From Nocardia amamiensis NBRC 102102 (GTDB taxonomy: Bacteria > Actinomycetota > Actinomycetes > Mycobacteriales > Mycobacteriaceae): a stretch of DNA of 48,797 bases. Below, piece by piece: positions 40,469 through 48,583 of this stretch. Location of the stretch: positions 1-48,797 of the forward strand of contig NZ_BDBA01000100.1 of assembly GCF_001612745.1 (NCBI RefSeq), in the 5' to 3' direction. Positions within the stretch are counted from its first letter, which is position 1. The number at the start of each line of letters is the position of its first letter. Made by a program: the position numbers and the translations under genes. The notes below the pieces were generated by a model that was not told the origin of the DNA, made no database searches, and worked only from the letters and a program-made list of their open reading frames with translations.

Positions 40469-41868
40469 CCGCGCCGAGACAGCTTGAGCCGCAAACCCTC
40501 CGGCTTCAAGGTGATCGTCTCGCGCACCTTCAACTCGTATGAGCGGTCGGGCTTGAGATCGTAGTTCCGCAGTATGGTGGCCAGCACGAGTTGCAGTTCG
40601 TGGTATGCGAATTGGCGTCCGATACACGCACGCAGACCCACACCCCACGGCCGGTACAGCTCGGGGTGTCGGCCGCGGACTCGCTCCGGCGCGAACCGGT
40701 CCGGATCGAACGCCTCCGGATCTCCTCCCCACAGCTGGTGGCGATGCAGCTGCAACAGCACCACGAAGACCCATTCGCCCTTCTCGAACGGGTACTTGCC
40801 GCCCAGCATCGTATCCGTCCGAGCCTTGCGGAAATAGCCCGGCGCCGTAGGCCACAGCCGCAACGTCTCATCCACGATGCGCCGGATATAGCGCAGCTTC
40901 GGTACCTGTTCCACTGCCAGCTCATCACCGGTCCAGACGTCATCGATCTCGGCGCGGGCGCGATCGGCGATCTCGGGATGGACCGACAGATAGTGCAGTG
41001 CGAAGGCGAGCACACCGGCTGTCGTCTCGTGGCCCGCGGTCAGGAACGTCAGGATCTGGCGGCGGATGTTCTCCGCGCTCAAACGCTCTCCGGTGTCCGG
41101 ATCGGGCACCGTCAACATCCGCTCCAGCAGATCCCCGCGGGCCTCGCCACCGTCGCGCTGCCGCTTCGCGATCACCTCGTCGACCTCACGGTTGACGAAC
41201 GCGATGTCGCGGCCATGCTGGCTCAGCTGCTCCCGAAACACCGTGCGCTCCAACAACGGATGCGAATAGCTCGACCGGTTCACGTACGTGAGGATGCGCA
41301 ACATCGCTGCCACGAGCGGATGCGGATCGGTGCGCGCGAACGAGTCGAAGCTGTAGTCGAAGGCAGCGCGACCGATCACCTCGAGAGCGACTTTGTTCGC
41401 GTCACCCGGTATATCGATCCACTCGCCCTCGCGATCCGCCCAATGCTCGACCAACTCGCCGGCGACGGTCTGCATCGTGGCGTGGTAGCCCTTCATCGCG
41501 GCCGCCGAGAACGACGGAGCCAAAATCGCGTGCGCCCTGCGCCAATTCGGCTCGGAGTTGTGCGCGGTGAACAGGCCGTCCTTCACGATCGGCCGCAAAT
41601 TGCGCACGGGAATGCCCAGGAACTTCGCCCAAGCACCATCATCGTTGATCTCCCGCAGCAGGTCTGGATCCGACACATAGGTCACGCGCTGGCCGAAGAT
41701 CAGCCGCTCGTAGATACCGCCGTACCGCTGCGCACCACGCATGCCCCACTGGCTCGAGTCGGTGACATGCAGGTCCCATACGTCGCCCAGCCACGGAATG
41801 CGGTGCGGCGGATGCGGGAGCACCCGGTCGGCAGCGCGGATCCGCTCACTCACTGGCGTTGTCGTCAT
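40456..41868 (-). CDS. Cytochrome P450, CYP102-like heme domain
   Basis: Monooxygenase of 470 residues, close in pattern to the BM3/CYP102 fatty-acid hydroxylase heme domain: PPHRIPWLGDV, AGHETTAGV (278-283, O2-activating I-helix), ETLR (334-337, ExxR), and PWGVGLRACIGRQF with heme-ligand C415. The conserved Phe seven residues before Cys is Trp (W408). No fused reductase is present, so outside electron donors are needed. Third gene of the overlapping zincin, membrane protein and P450 operon (ATGA). Substrate may be a fatty acid or lipid; inferred. Confidence 0.9.
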   Translation of the reverse strand: MTTTPVSERIRAADRVLPHPPHRIPWLGDVWDLHVTDSSQWGMRGAQRYGGIYERLIFGQRVTYVSDPDLLREINDDGAWAKFLGIPVRNLRPIVKDGLFTAHNSEPNWRRAHAILAPSFSAAAMKGYHATMQTVAGELVEHWADREGEWIDIPGDANKVALEVIGRAAFDYSFDSFARTDPHPLVAAMLRILTYVNRSSYSHPLLERTVFREQLSQHGRDIAFVNREVDEVIAKRQRDGGEARGDLLERMLTVPDPDTGERLSAENIRRQILTFLTAGHETTAGVLAFALHYLSVHPEIADRARAEIDDVWTGDELAVEQVPKLRYIRRIVDETLRLWPTAPGYFRKARTDTMLGGKYPFEKGEWVFVVLLQLHRHQLWGGDPEAFDPDRFAPERVRGRHPELYRPWGVGLRACIGRQFAYHELQLVLATILRNYDLKPDRSYELKVRETITLKPEGLRLKLSRRGQGR

Positions 41869-43019
41869 AGTGCGTGTTCTCCATCCAGTTGAAGGGCCTG
41901 CGCGTGCCTGTGCGCATCCTCCCAGTGCGCCGCGACTTTGCGCAGCGCAGGAACTTCGTCGACCACATCCCCACCCCGTGCGGATGCTTGAAGCCGCCGA
42001 TAGCCTTCTGGCGGCTCACCAGCGGTTTTTCGCTGTATCGCCATCACGATCTGGATGGCTTCCCCCCGGGCCCCTTCGACATCGGCCGGCACCGGACCCG
42101 CGTAGCGGCCCAGCACCAGAAGTGCGTCCCGGATCTCCACCGTCATCCGATGCACCCGCTGCCGTGGAGTCATCGTGACGTCACGGGTCAACCGCGGAAT
42201 TTCCGGGCAGGCGCGCACCAACTCTTCCCACATCGGCGTGAGCTGCCGAACCGCCCGAGACGCCGGATCGATGCGCAACCGGCGCGCCACCTCGACCATC
42301 ACCCCCGCCGCCGCGACGGTTGCTCCGCCCCCGAGCAGGTACACGAAATTGTTCTCGTTCGCCCGGAAACGGAATCCGACGAACCAGCTCCCGTACCCGG
42401 TCGCCGCGCACAACGAGGAGATGAAGATCGAAATCGCCTCCTCGAAGGCCCAGCCCCCGATGATCGCGATCACCACATAGGTCAGCCGGTGTTCCGGGCG
42501 CAGATGCCCGGCTCGCAGTTCGTGGATGCTGGGCCGCAGCATGAGCAGTCCCGTCGCCGCGCACCAGCCGGAGAAGCCAGCGAAATACAGAGGCGTCTGC
42601 CAGCCCTCGGTGCGATCGATGTACTGCCCGATCGCTCGCGCATGGCTGCCCAGCAGCAGCATCGCCGCCGCGGTCGAATAAGCGCTGACCCACACCAGCC
42701 TGCTCGTGCGGGCCGCTCGCCGATGCCAGTCCTCGGCCCACGTCGCAACCAGCAACAGCAGCGGCGCGAACAGCATCACCATCACAACGGTGCTCAGCTG
42801 CCGCGTGAACCCGACGCTGAAGACATTCATCTGCGCCAGCCAGTCCTGCACCGCCCGTTCGCGCAGCAGGCCGGACAAGGTGCCGAACGCCAGCGCGTAC
42901 GTGATCAGCCGCTCACTCGGATCGGCCCGGATCGAGAAGAAGATGAACCGCAGTACCAGCACGCCCACGCTGAATCCCAGAATCGCCCAAGCGACCGGCG
43001 CAGGTGCCGAAGAAGTCAC
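41865..43019 (-). CDS. Seven-helix membrane protein with cytoplasmic tail (MAB_1171c/DUF6545-like), copy B
   Basis: A 384-residue paralogue of the 37658 protein. Helices from VAWAILGFSVGVLVLRFIFF to FVYLLGGGATVAAAGVMVEV are followed by the soluble tail: RLRIDPASRAVRQLTPMWEE, RVHRMTVEIRDALLVLGRYA. Tail and membrane parts line up with copy A. Overlaps by 4 nt with both the upstream zincin and the downstream P450, so the three products probably act together. Ligand and activity unknown. Confidence 0.8.
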   Translation of the reverse strand: MTSSAPAPVAWAILGFSVGVLVLRFIFFSIRADPSERLITYALAFGTLSGLLRERAVQDWLAQMNVFSVGFTRQLSTVVMVMLFAPLLLLVATWAEDWHRRAARTSRLVWVSAYSTAAAMLLLGSHARAIGQYIDRTEGWQTPLYFAGFSGWCAATGLLMLRPSIHELRAGHLRPEHRLTYVVIAIIGGWAFEEAISIFISSLCAATGYGSWFVGFRFRANENNFVYLLGGGATVAAAGVMVEVARRLRIDPASRAVRQLTPMWEELVRACPEIPRLTRDVTMTPRQRVHRMTVEIRDALLVLGRYAGPVPADVEGARGEAIQIVMAIQRKTAGEPPEGYRRLQASARGGDVVDEVPALRKVAAHWEDAHRHAQALQLDGEHAL

Positions 43020-43519
43020 CCCTCCCTCCAGAACGACCTCATCGGCGTAGTCTTCCGCCAGCGCGACGTACTCGACAGCATCAGGTCGGCAAACAGCTCC
43101 GCTTCGTCCTCCTGCCAGGACACGAACTCGCTGCGGCCCAGCACCCGCCGGATCGTCGCCGGGTCGATACCCGGAAGCAACTGCTCCAACCCGACCAGGC
43201 CGCCGTCCTCGTCGCGGGAATGATCCAGCACCATGTGCCCCACCTCGTGCATCAGAATCTGGTCGACATGAAAATCGGTCGTACCCAGCGCAAACGCGAT
43301 CACATCGGCCTCATCGGTATCCAGCCACAACCCGCACGGCGTCCCACGCCCCGGATCCCAGACTCCCGGCAGCGCCGCTGCCTCCACCGGCATCAACCTG
43401 ATCGGCCGCCCGCGCCACTCCCCCAGCGCCGCAAGAAATTTCGCCCGGTCCCACGGCGACGGAACCAGATGCATCAGGTCCGCCCGCCTGCCCAGCACAC
43501 GACTCGTCGAGTCCTCCAC
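43016..43519 (-). CDS. ImmA/IrrE-like HExxH metalloprotein 1
   Basis: A 167-residue protein with zinc-protease motif HEVGH (91-95) and a downstream EAELFADLM that can give the third ligand. An upstream PSPWDRAKFLAALGEWRGRP and PCGLWLDTDEADVI match the actinobacterial ImmA/IrrE-like 'toxin component' group. ImmA-type proteases cut XRE repressors. GTG at 43519 is my choice (GAAGGG upstream); longer starts exist. First gene of the zincin, membrane protein and P450 operon. Confidence 0.8.
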   Translation of the reverse strand: MEDSTSRVLGRRADLMHLVPSPWDRAKFLAALGEWRGRPIRLMPVEAAALPGVWDPGRGTPCGLWLDTDEADVIAFALGTTDFHVDQILMHEVGHMVLDHSRDEDGGLVGLEQLLPGIDPATIRRVLGRSEFVSWQEDEAELFADLMLSSTSRWRKTTPMRSFWREG

Positions 43520-43737
43520 GCCCCGCCATCCCTTCGCTGACCGAGGGCCGCCCAAAGGGTCCGCTGCCCCGGACCCCGCACTCCCGACCGCCAACCCCAG
43601 GAATGCGGATAACATCCCGGCTTACACCAAACCTCCAGCCTCTGCCAACATCAAAAACGCCAGCTAACAGGCCGCAACAGATCGCGACCGAGCCCCCGTG
43701 CCGCGCCCGCATCCGGCGTCCGAACCGATCTCGTTGC

Positions 43738-44259
43738 TCAGAACGCACGCAACATCCGATCCCGCCGCACCATCCCGTCCCGGCGTGCCCCGGTCATGAT
43801 CAGCGTCGCCAACATCTCGGCTTCGTACTCGTCGCGGGTCGCGTAGCTGTTCACCCCGCGGGCCGTGCGGACCATCGAGGCATCCACCCCGCCATCCAGG
43901 TTGACCCCCATCAGCATCCGCGACAGCTGCGCCGGCGACGCGCGATGGCCGTGCCCGAGCAGCATGTGCGCCGCCTCGTGCCCGATCACGTGCCGCTCCT
44001 GGGTGGGATCCTCCGAGAGCCGATGCAAGACAACGTCGTCGTCCGGACGCGCCAGCCACAGCCCGCACAAACCCACCGGCAAATTTGCTGGAAGTGGTCT
44101 CCGGATGATCCTTCGCCCCCGGACCCGCTCCAGCGACGCGAAGAACTCCTCGACACTCCAGTCTTCTGGCAGCGCCAGCCGATCGACGATCTCCTCGAAC
44201 CGCGAGCGCGTCGACCACGGGCGCCGAAAACGAGCAAACAACCTAGCCTCCCCTTCCAT
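43738..44259 (-). CDS. ImmA/IrrE-like HExxH metalloprotein 2
   Basis: A 173-residue paralogue of the neighbouring zincin. HVIGHEAAHMLLGHG (HEAAH at 94-98) and a later DEYEAEMLATL supply the metal site; VGLCGLWLARPDDDVVLHRL aligns with CGLWLDTDEADVI of zincin 1. GGAGC is 8 nt before the ATG at 44259. It is 218 nt upstream of zincin 1 on the same strand, so may share the operon. Could cleave one of the module's XRE proteins; this is inferred. Confidence 0.8.
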   Translation of the reverse strand: MEGEARLFARFRRPWSTRSRFEEIVDRLALPEDWSVEEFFASLERVRGRRIIRRPLPANLPVGLCGLWLARPDDDVVLHRLSEDPTQERHVIGHEAAHMLLGHGHRASPAQLSRMLMGVNLDGGVDASMVRTARGVNSYATRDEYEAEMLATLIMTGARRDGMVRRDRMLRAF

Positions 44260-44494
44260 GCAGTGTTGCTCCACGGCTGCGGCTACGCGACTGCTGCCGA
44301 TGCAGCGCCGTTGATGAAATCCGCTGTAGCGCAGCACGATTCGAACCGACCATCCAAGCACACCGAGGTCCGGGCACAGCAATGCCCGGGGTCGGGGTGG
44401 TCGTCGACGACCACCCCGACCCCGGGCAAGACAGAAGGATTCCGCAGGGCGGCGCCATCTGCGACCGCAGTGAGCGGGGATCGAATCGGTTCAT
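44243..44494 (-). CDS. Possible small leader ORF across a large palindrome
   Basis: An ATG at 44494 follows AAGGA by 7 nt and starts MNRFDPRSLRSQMAPPCGIL, then enters the palindrome at 44383-44428 and runs, in less protein-like sequence, to a stop at 44243 inside the zincin 2 gene. The first 25 codons look coding; the later part does not. It could be a leader peptide or short precursor peptide whose 3' part was lost. Confidence 0.3.
   Translation of the reverse strand: MNRFDPRSLRSQMAPPCGILLSCPGSGWSSTTTPTPGIAVPGPRCAWMVGSNRAALQRISSTALHRQQSRSRSRGATLHGRGG
44383..44428. repeat. Perfect 46-bp palindrome between divergent genes
   Basis: The 23 bp from 44383 (TGCCCGGGGTCGGGGTGG...) are followed without a spacer by their exact complement, centred on GTC|GAC at 44405/44406. 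It lies in the 430-bp gap between the zincin 2 start (44259, minus) and the gene at 44690 (plus), not at a visible gene end. It may be a strong hairpin in the zincin leader, a cruciform, or an orphan terminator. The rest of the gap holds nothing I can name. Confidence 0.85.
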
Positions 44495-44689
44495 CGCCAG
44501 TCCTTCATGTGAGCACCAGAAAGCAGACCCACCCGATGTGGGCCTCGGCTTTCCGGACAGGAGTACGCTCACAGGCCGGCGCGTCACGATCTAAACCGTG
44601 ACCTGCCCGATAGTAGCCAGCCCCCGATCACCTGGGCAACCGACCACAGACGGAGATCATCTTCCGTCGAACTCGCATATGCTTGGCGA

Positions 44690-45631
44690 ATGGCTCTACC
44701 GGGGAGATGGGTCGCAGTCGACATCATCGGCACAAATCTCAGCGAAGACATATTCATTCACTCCGCCGGCGGCGAGCGGGTCGCGAAGCCGCTTCGTCGC
44801 TGCGCTCGGCAATTGCACTTCGATCGAATCGGCGAGACCGCCTTTCGGGCCGTCGTCAATGCGGCTCTCGCCGGCCGTGACCTTCCGAAGATCGACGGCC
44901 TGGTGACCGAGGTCTACCAGATCGATGCCTCCGATGGCACGCCCGTCGGCCTCATCGTCTGGGTGGCCACCAAACCGCCCACCGAGCGGCCCACCTACAA
45001 CGCCTGGCTCCTCGACATGACGGCGATGACCACACGCACCACCGGCGACGACCCGTCAATGATCGGTGACGGCCGCGAAGAAGGCGAAGAACGCCACGTG
45101 CAGTACCTATTCATGTGGCTGCACCCCGAAGACGCCTGGTCGCTGGTCGGCGGCTACTACGACGCACTCACCGGCGACGACGGGATCCTGATCCAAAGCT
45201 ACTGGTCACTACGCCCGCAGGGCACCTGGGTACACATGTGGTCCAGCTGCCGCCTGCGCGTAGCCGCCGACGGCAACCGAACCCTCTACGGGCTCACCCT
45301 CAAACTCGACCACCGCGACAACATGGAGAACAACATCTCCTCGCTGGTCCGCTTCAGCGCCGCGACGGTGCTGCTGGTCGAAAAGCAGAAGCGCATCCCC
45401 ATCACCTCGGTCGGCAAGCTCGCGCCACTCGGCGAGCAGCGCATCGCGCAAGTCCTCGATCAGGTCGACCTCAACGAACTCACCATCGACCCGGCCGAAG
45501 AACCGGTCGAACAGAAGATCGAGATCGACGGCCGTCCCTTCATCGCAGCGAAATTCGCCCTCCACAGCTCCCGTGAGAAACACGGCGACCCGGTAGCGAT
45601 CATTCTGCTGCGCGAAGATCAATCCGACTGA
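44690..45631 (+). CDS. Conserved-looking hypothetical protein
   Basis: A 313-residue protein with αβ composition: VAVDIIGTNLSEDIFIH, FRAVVNAALAGRDLPKIDGL, VGLIVWVATKPPTERPTYNA then WLLDMTAMTT. The second half has paired β-strands (MWLHPEDAWSLVGGYYDAL). It may contain a PAS or GAF-like sensor fold, but I cannot confirm a family. ATG 44690 is 6 nt after TATGCT (44678-44683), a leaderless start. FabG-like gene follows after 47 nt, so probably one transcript. Confidence 0.65.
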   Translation: MALPGRWVAVDIIGTNLSEDIFIHSAGGERVAKPLRRCARQLHFDRIGETAFRAVVNAALAGRDLPKIDGLVTEVYQIDASDGTPVGLIVWVATKPPTERPTYNAWLLDMTAMTTRTTGDDPSMIGDGREEGEERHVQYLFMWLHPEDAWSLVGGYYDALTGDDGILIQSYWSLRPQGTWVHMWSSCRLRVAADGNRTLYGLTLKLDHRDNMENNISSLVRFSAATVLLVEKQKRIPITSVGKLAPLGEQRIAQVLDQVDLNELTIDPAEEPVEQKIEIDGRPFIAAKFALHSSREKHGDPVAIILLREDQSD

Positions 45632-45678
45632 GCCACCCCGAAACTCTACTAGCCCAAACTATTTGGAGGTCAATTCTC

Positions 45679-46377
45679 GTGCGCGTTCTCGTCACCGGTG
45701 CCAACCGCGGCATCGGCGCTGCCATCGCTAGCTACCTGGTCAAAGACGGTCACACCGTCTGGGGAACCCACCGCGGCTCCACCGTGCCCGACGGTGTCCG
45801 AGGCGTCGAATGCGATGTCACCAATGTCGAGTCCGTCGACCGCGCGTTCAGCCACATCGAGGCCGAAGACGGCCCCGTCGAAGGGCTGGTAGCCAACGCG
45901 GGCATCACCGACGACACTCTGCTGATGCGAATGGACGAGGACCAGTTCACCCGCGTAATCGACACCAATCTCACCGGTGTCTACCGCGTGGTCAAGCGCG
46001 CGAACCGCAACATGCTGCGCAACCGATTCGGCCGCATCGTCATCATCGGGTCGGCGAGCGGGCTGGCAGGAATGCCCGGTCAGCTCAACTACGTCTCCGC
46101 CAAGGCCGGCCTCGTAGGCATGGCCCGCGGCCTTGTCCGCGAGTTCGGCCCGCGCAACATCACCGCCAACGTCGTCGCTCCAGGCTTCACCGAAACCGAC
46201 ATGGCCGCAGCCGTCTCGCCCGACGTCATCAAGAAGGCGACGGAGTTCACCCCGCTCGGACGCATCGGCAAGCCCGAAGAAGTCGCCGCGACCGTCGCCT
46301 TCCTGCTATCCCCGAACGCCGGATTCATCACCGGCACGGTCATCAACGTCGACGGAGGAATCGGGATGGGCCACTAG
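45679..46377 (+). CDS. Short-chain dehydrogenase, FabG-like 3-oxoacyl reductase
   Basis: A 232-residue classical SDR. Cofactor motif TGANRGIG (6-13), NAG at 73-75, catalytic S125, Y138 and K142 (GSASG...NYVSAK), and the C-terminal TPLGRIGKPEEVA and NVDGGIGM typical of FabG/MabA. It is NADPH-type by the Arg after TGAN. MabA reduces 3-oxoacyl-ACP in mycolate synthesis; this could be an accessory copy. GTG at 45679 has GGAGG 8 nt upstream. Confidence 0.85.
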   Translation: MRVLVTGANRGIGAAIASYLVKDGHTVWGTHRGSTVPDGVRGVECDVTNVESVDRAFSHIEAEDGPVEGLVANAGITDDTLLMRMDEDQFTRVIDTNLTGVYRVVKRANRNMLRNRFGRIVIIGSASGLAGMPGQLNYVSAKAGLVGMARGLVREFGPRNITANVVAPGFTETDMAAAVSPDVIKKATEFTPLGRIGKPEEVAATVAFLLSPNAGFITGTVINVDGGIGMGH

Positions 46378-46807
46378 CCCGGCCACCCGATCTCACCGCA
46401 CGCGCCCCGCGAGCCGACCACGGCAGCCCGGATCCGTCATGCGTTCCCTCGCCCGACAGATCCGTCCAGATCATGCCGCCATCGGTGAGGGCGCGCACAT
46501 GAATACGTGCGGTGACCACCACGCCGGCGCCGATCAGCTGATCGGCGACCATATCGCAAGCCACGATGAGCGGCCCCGCTACCTTCACGGAGCCGACCAC
46601 GATCAACACGGCCCGATCGGTCCCCAGCGACTCCGCGACCCCTGCCATCGTGGTGGTCACCGTCCCATCCACGCGCCAGTGCAACGTCGCCGCCACGTCC
46701 GACTCCCGCAACAGCACCACCACCAGGCCGGCGCCCGCATGGCGTACACCACGCGCGGCCTCGAGCGCAGCCAGGACCGCTGCCGAGGAATCGTCACCGA
46801 CCAACAT
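46343..46807 (-). CDS. Hypothetical protein, DUF4192-like in outline
   Basis: A 154-residue protein: ALEAARGVRHAGAGLVVVLL, LHWRVDGTVTTTMAGVAESL, AVLIVVGSVKVAGPLIVACD, DQLIGAGVVVTARIHVRALT, GGMIWTD. This alternates like the actinobacterial DUF4192 family but is short; the assignment is tentative. Its 3' end overlaps fabG by 35 nt on the other strand and its 5' end overlaps the preceding gene by 14 nt. Confidence 0.5.
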   Translation of the reverse strand: MLVGDDSSAAVLAALEAARGVRHAGAGLVVVLLRESDVAATLHWRVDGTVTTTMAGVAESLGTDRAVLIVVGSVKVAGPLIVACDMVADQLIGAGVVVTARIHVRALTDGGMIWTDLSGEGTHDGSGLPWSARGARAVRSGGRASGPSRFLRRR

Positions 46808-47030
46808 CGAACTCCCCCGTCCCGACGGCCTGATCGGACAGCAACCCCGCACTGCCGCGGGAAGACGGCCGCTGACCCGGAAAGACCAGCGCCGTCCACT
46901 CCGCCCCGTACCCACCCCGCTCCTCGAGGCCGCGAACCCATCGGCCCAGCTCCTCACCGTGCTGTGCGGCGGCCGCGGGCACCCGAACTCCGTACATCGA
47001 CTCCAGCCAGTCTCGATCGCGGCCTCTCAT
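46794..47030 (-). CDS. Small hypothetical protein
   Basis: A 78-residue protein, MRGRDRDWLESMYGVRVPAA, with a helix (GEELGRWVRGLEERGG) and WTALVFPGQ. An excellent ribosome site, AAGGAGGTG, lies 6 nt before the ATG. Its start overlaps the stop of the 40-residue gene (ATGA). No domain recognised. Confidence 0.6.
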   Translation of the reverse strand: MRGRDRDWLESMYGVRVPAAAAQHGEELGRWVRGLEERGGYGAEWTALVFPGQRPSSRGSAGLLSDQAVGTGEFDVGR

Positions 47031-47149
47031 CGCTCCACCTCCTTGCGCCCGGGCGAATAGCGCGGCCGCCGAAAGCCGATCACCGCCATCACCGCAACCG
47101 TGCCGAAGTACGCCGCCGCGATAACAGCAGCTATGACGTCATGGCTCAT
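47027..47149 (-). CDS. 40-residue membrane peptide
   Basis: MSHDVIAAVIAAAYFGTVAV then MAVIGFRRPRYSPGRKEVER: one transmembrane helix and a basic tail. GGGGGAG precedes the ATG. Located 67 nt downstream of the P450 and overlapping the next gene. Could be a small membrane anchor or regulator for a neighbour; inferred. Confidence 0.5.
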   Translation of the reverse strand: MSHDVIAAVIAAAYFGTVAVMAVIGFRRPRYSPGRKEVER

Positions 47150-47216
47150 GAACTCGCTCGCTCCCCCGTCGTCCTCGGAGCCCCTCGTTGGGCCTCGCAT
47201 GTCCTGACCCGCCCAG

Positions 47217-48422
47217 TCACCGGCGCTCCCCGATCGGCTCGATGTCCACCACCACCGACGGCGCACCCAACGTGAACCGGAAGCGGGGAGTGGCCGATAC
47301 GGCACTCTCGGAGTGGAATGTCATCTTTTGTCCGAGCCGCGACAGCACGACATCGGCTTCCCACGTCGCATAAGTCGACCCCAGGCACATCCGTCGGCCC
47401 GCTCCGAACGGGATCCACGCGAAGCGATGTCCGGCCGGCTGCTCGTGCCGGGCCGGATCGAACACCTCCGGATTCGGCCAGAACTCCGGAAGCCGATGAG
47501 TGATGTACGGGCAGATGGTGATCGTGCACCCGGCCGGTACCTCGACACCGCCGAATGCGGTGGCCACCGTCGCGCGCCGCCCGATGATCCAACTCGACGG
47601 GAACAGGCGCAGCCCCTCGCGCGAAATCGGGCTGGTGAGAGCCCGGGCGAACCTCGGGTTCTCGGCCATCTGCTGTTGCCACCGGCGGTAGACGCCGGGG
47701 TTTCGCATCAGTGAGATCCATGTCCAGGTCAGCGAATTCGCCGTGGTCTCATGCCCGGCAAGAAGCAAGGTCACCACCTGGTGCACGATTGCGTCCTGCT
47801 TGAATCCCGCGGCGACCATCGCGGTAAGGGCGGGGCCGCGCTCCTCCACCGGCTGACGGGCGATCATCTTTTCGACCACCTCGAAAACGGCGGCACGGAC
47901 CGGACCCAGCTGATCGAGGCCCGGGAGCATCGCCCCGCTCGCGTCGAGCACAGCCATCGCCGCCGCCATCACCTCGGCCAGCTCGTCGATGACAGTCCAA
48001 CCCATCATGACCTCGGCGATGACCCCAAGCGTCAGCCGGCTCATCGCCGCAGCCAAGTCGACCGACTCGCCGCGCAGCCCGCGCTGCTCCAGGTCGGCAG
48101 CCAGCGCATCAGCGTGCTCGATGGCCACCCTGTTCAGCTCCATGTAGTCGCGGGTGGCCGCGTTGAGCGTCAGCCGCTCGCTGCGGTGCCGATGAGGCGG
48201 CGCGGTCAGCACTCCGTCGGCGACATGGTCCCTGAAATAGCGGTTCGGCCCCGTCTCCTTTGTGAAGTCGCTGCTCGTCAGCACGGTGCGAATGTCGTCG
48301 GGATGCCGGATCAACACGTTGCGACCGTCGATGATCGGGATGACGTCTTCGGCGGCGGCCACCCACCGCTGTATGGCCTCGAGCGCGACGTCCGGCGCCG
48401 TCGTGGCGGTAGTGGTCGTCAT
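47217..48422 (-). CDS. Cytochrome P450, second copy
   Basis: A 401-residue class I-type P450. AGHETT (222-227), ExxR EGLR (269-272) and heme loop FGAGRRMCLG (339-348, C346) are intact. AAGGAG is 5 nt before the ATG at 48422. The gene overlaps the 54-residue upstream gene (ATGA). No fused reductase. It differs much from the CYP102-like P450. An MFS exporter in the same operon suggests a small-molecule product or detoxified compound; inferred. Confidence 0.9.
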   Translation of the reverse strand: MTTTTATTAPDVALEAIQRWVAAAEDVIPIIDGRNVLIRHPDDIRTVLTSSDFTKETGPNRYFRDHVADGVLTAPPHRHRSERLTLNAATRDYMELNRVAIEHADALAADLEQRGLRGESVDLAAAMSRLTLGVIAEVMMGWTVIDELAEVMAAAMAVLDASGAMLPGLDQLGPVRAAVFEVVEKMIARQPVEERGPALTAMVAAGFKQDAIVHQVVTLLLAGHETTANSLTWTWISLMRNPGVYRRWQQQMAENPRFARALTSPISREGLRLFPSSWIIGRRATVATAFGGVEVPAGCTITICPYITHRLPEFWPNPEVFDPARHEQPAGHRFAWIPFGAGRRMCLGSTYATWEADVVLSRLGQKMTFHSESAVSATPRFRFTLGAPSVVVDIEPIGERR

Positions 48423-48583
48423 CGAAACTCCTTCCGAAGCAGAGAAAGTGATGAATGGCGCACCCCTGCGGCGCGCAAGTCGTGAATGGCGTCGGCGGCC
48501 CGGTAGAGCCACAGCGGCGGCGGGGCGGAAGTGATCACCGACCATCCCGCCGGAGTACGCACAATGCGGACAGCACGGCTCAT
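48419..48583 (-). CDS. 54-residue protein between exporter and P450
   Basis: MSRAVRIVRTPAGWSVITSA...LWLYRAADAIHDLRAAG...RKEFR: short β-strands then a helix. Both ends overlap neighbours by ATGA (48580-48583 and 48419-48422), showing strong translational coupling. No domain recognised; ribosome-site support is weak by itself. Confidence 0.55.
   Translation of the reverse strand: MSRAVRIVRTPAGWSVITSAPPPLWLYRAADAIHDLRAAGVRHSSLSLLRKEFR

Noticed and set aside
44383..44428. Palindrome as a simple terminator of a flanking gene
   Set aside because: The nearest genes both start facing away from it; no gene end lies nearby, so a standard terminator role is not supported.
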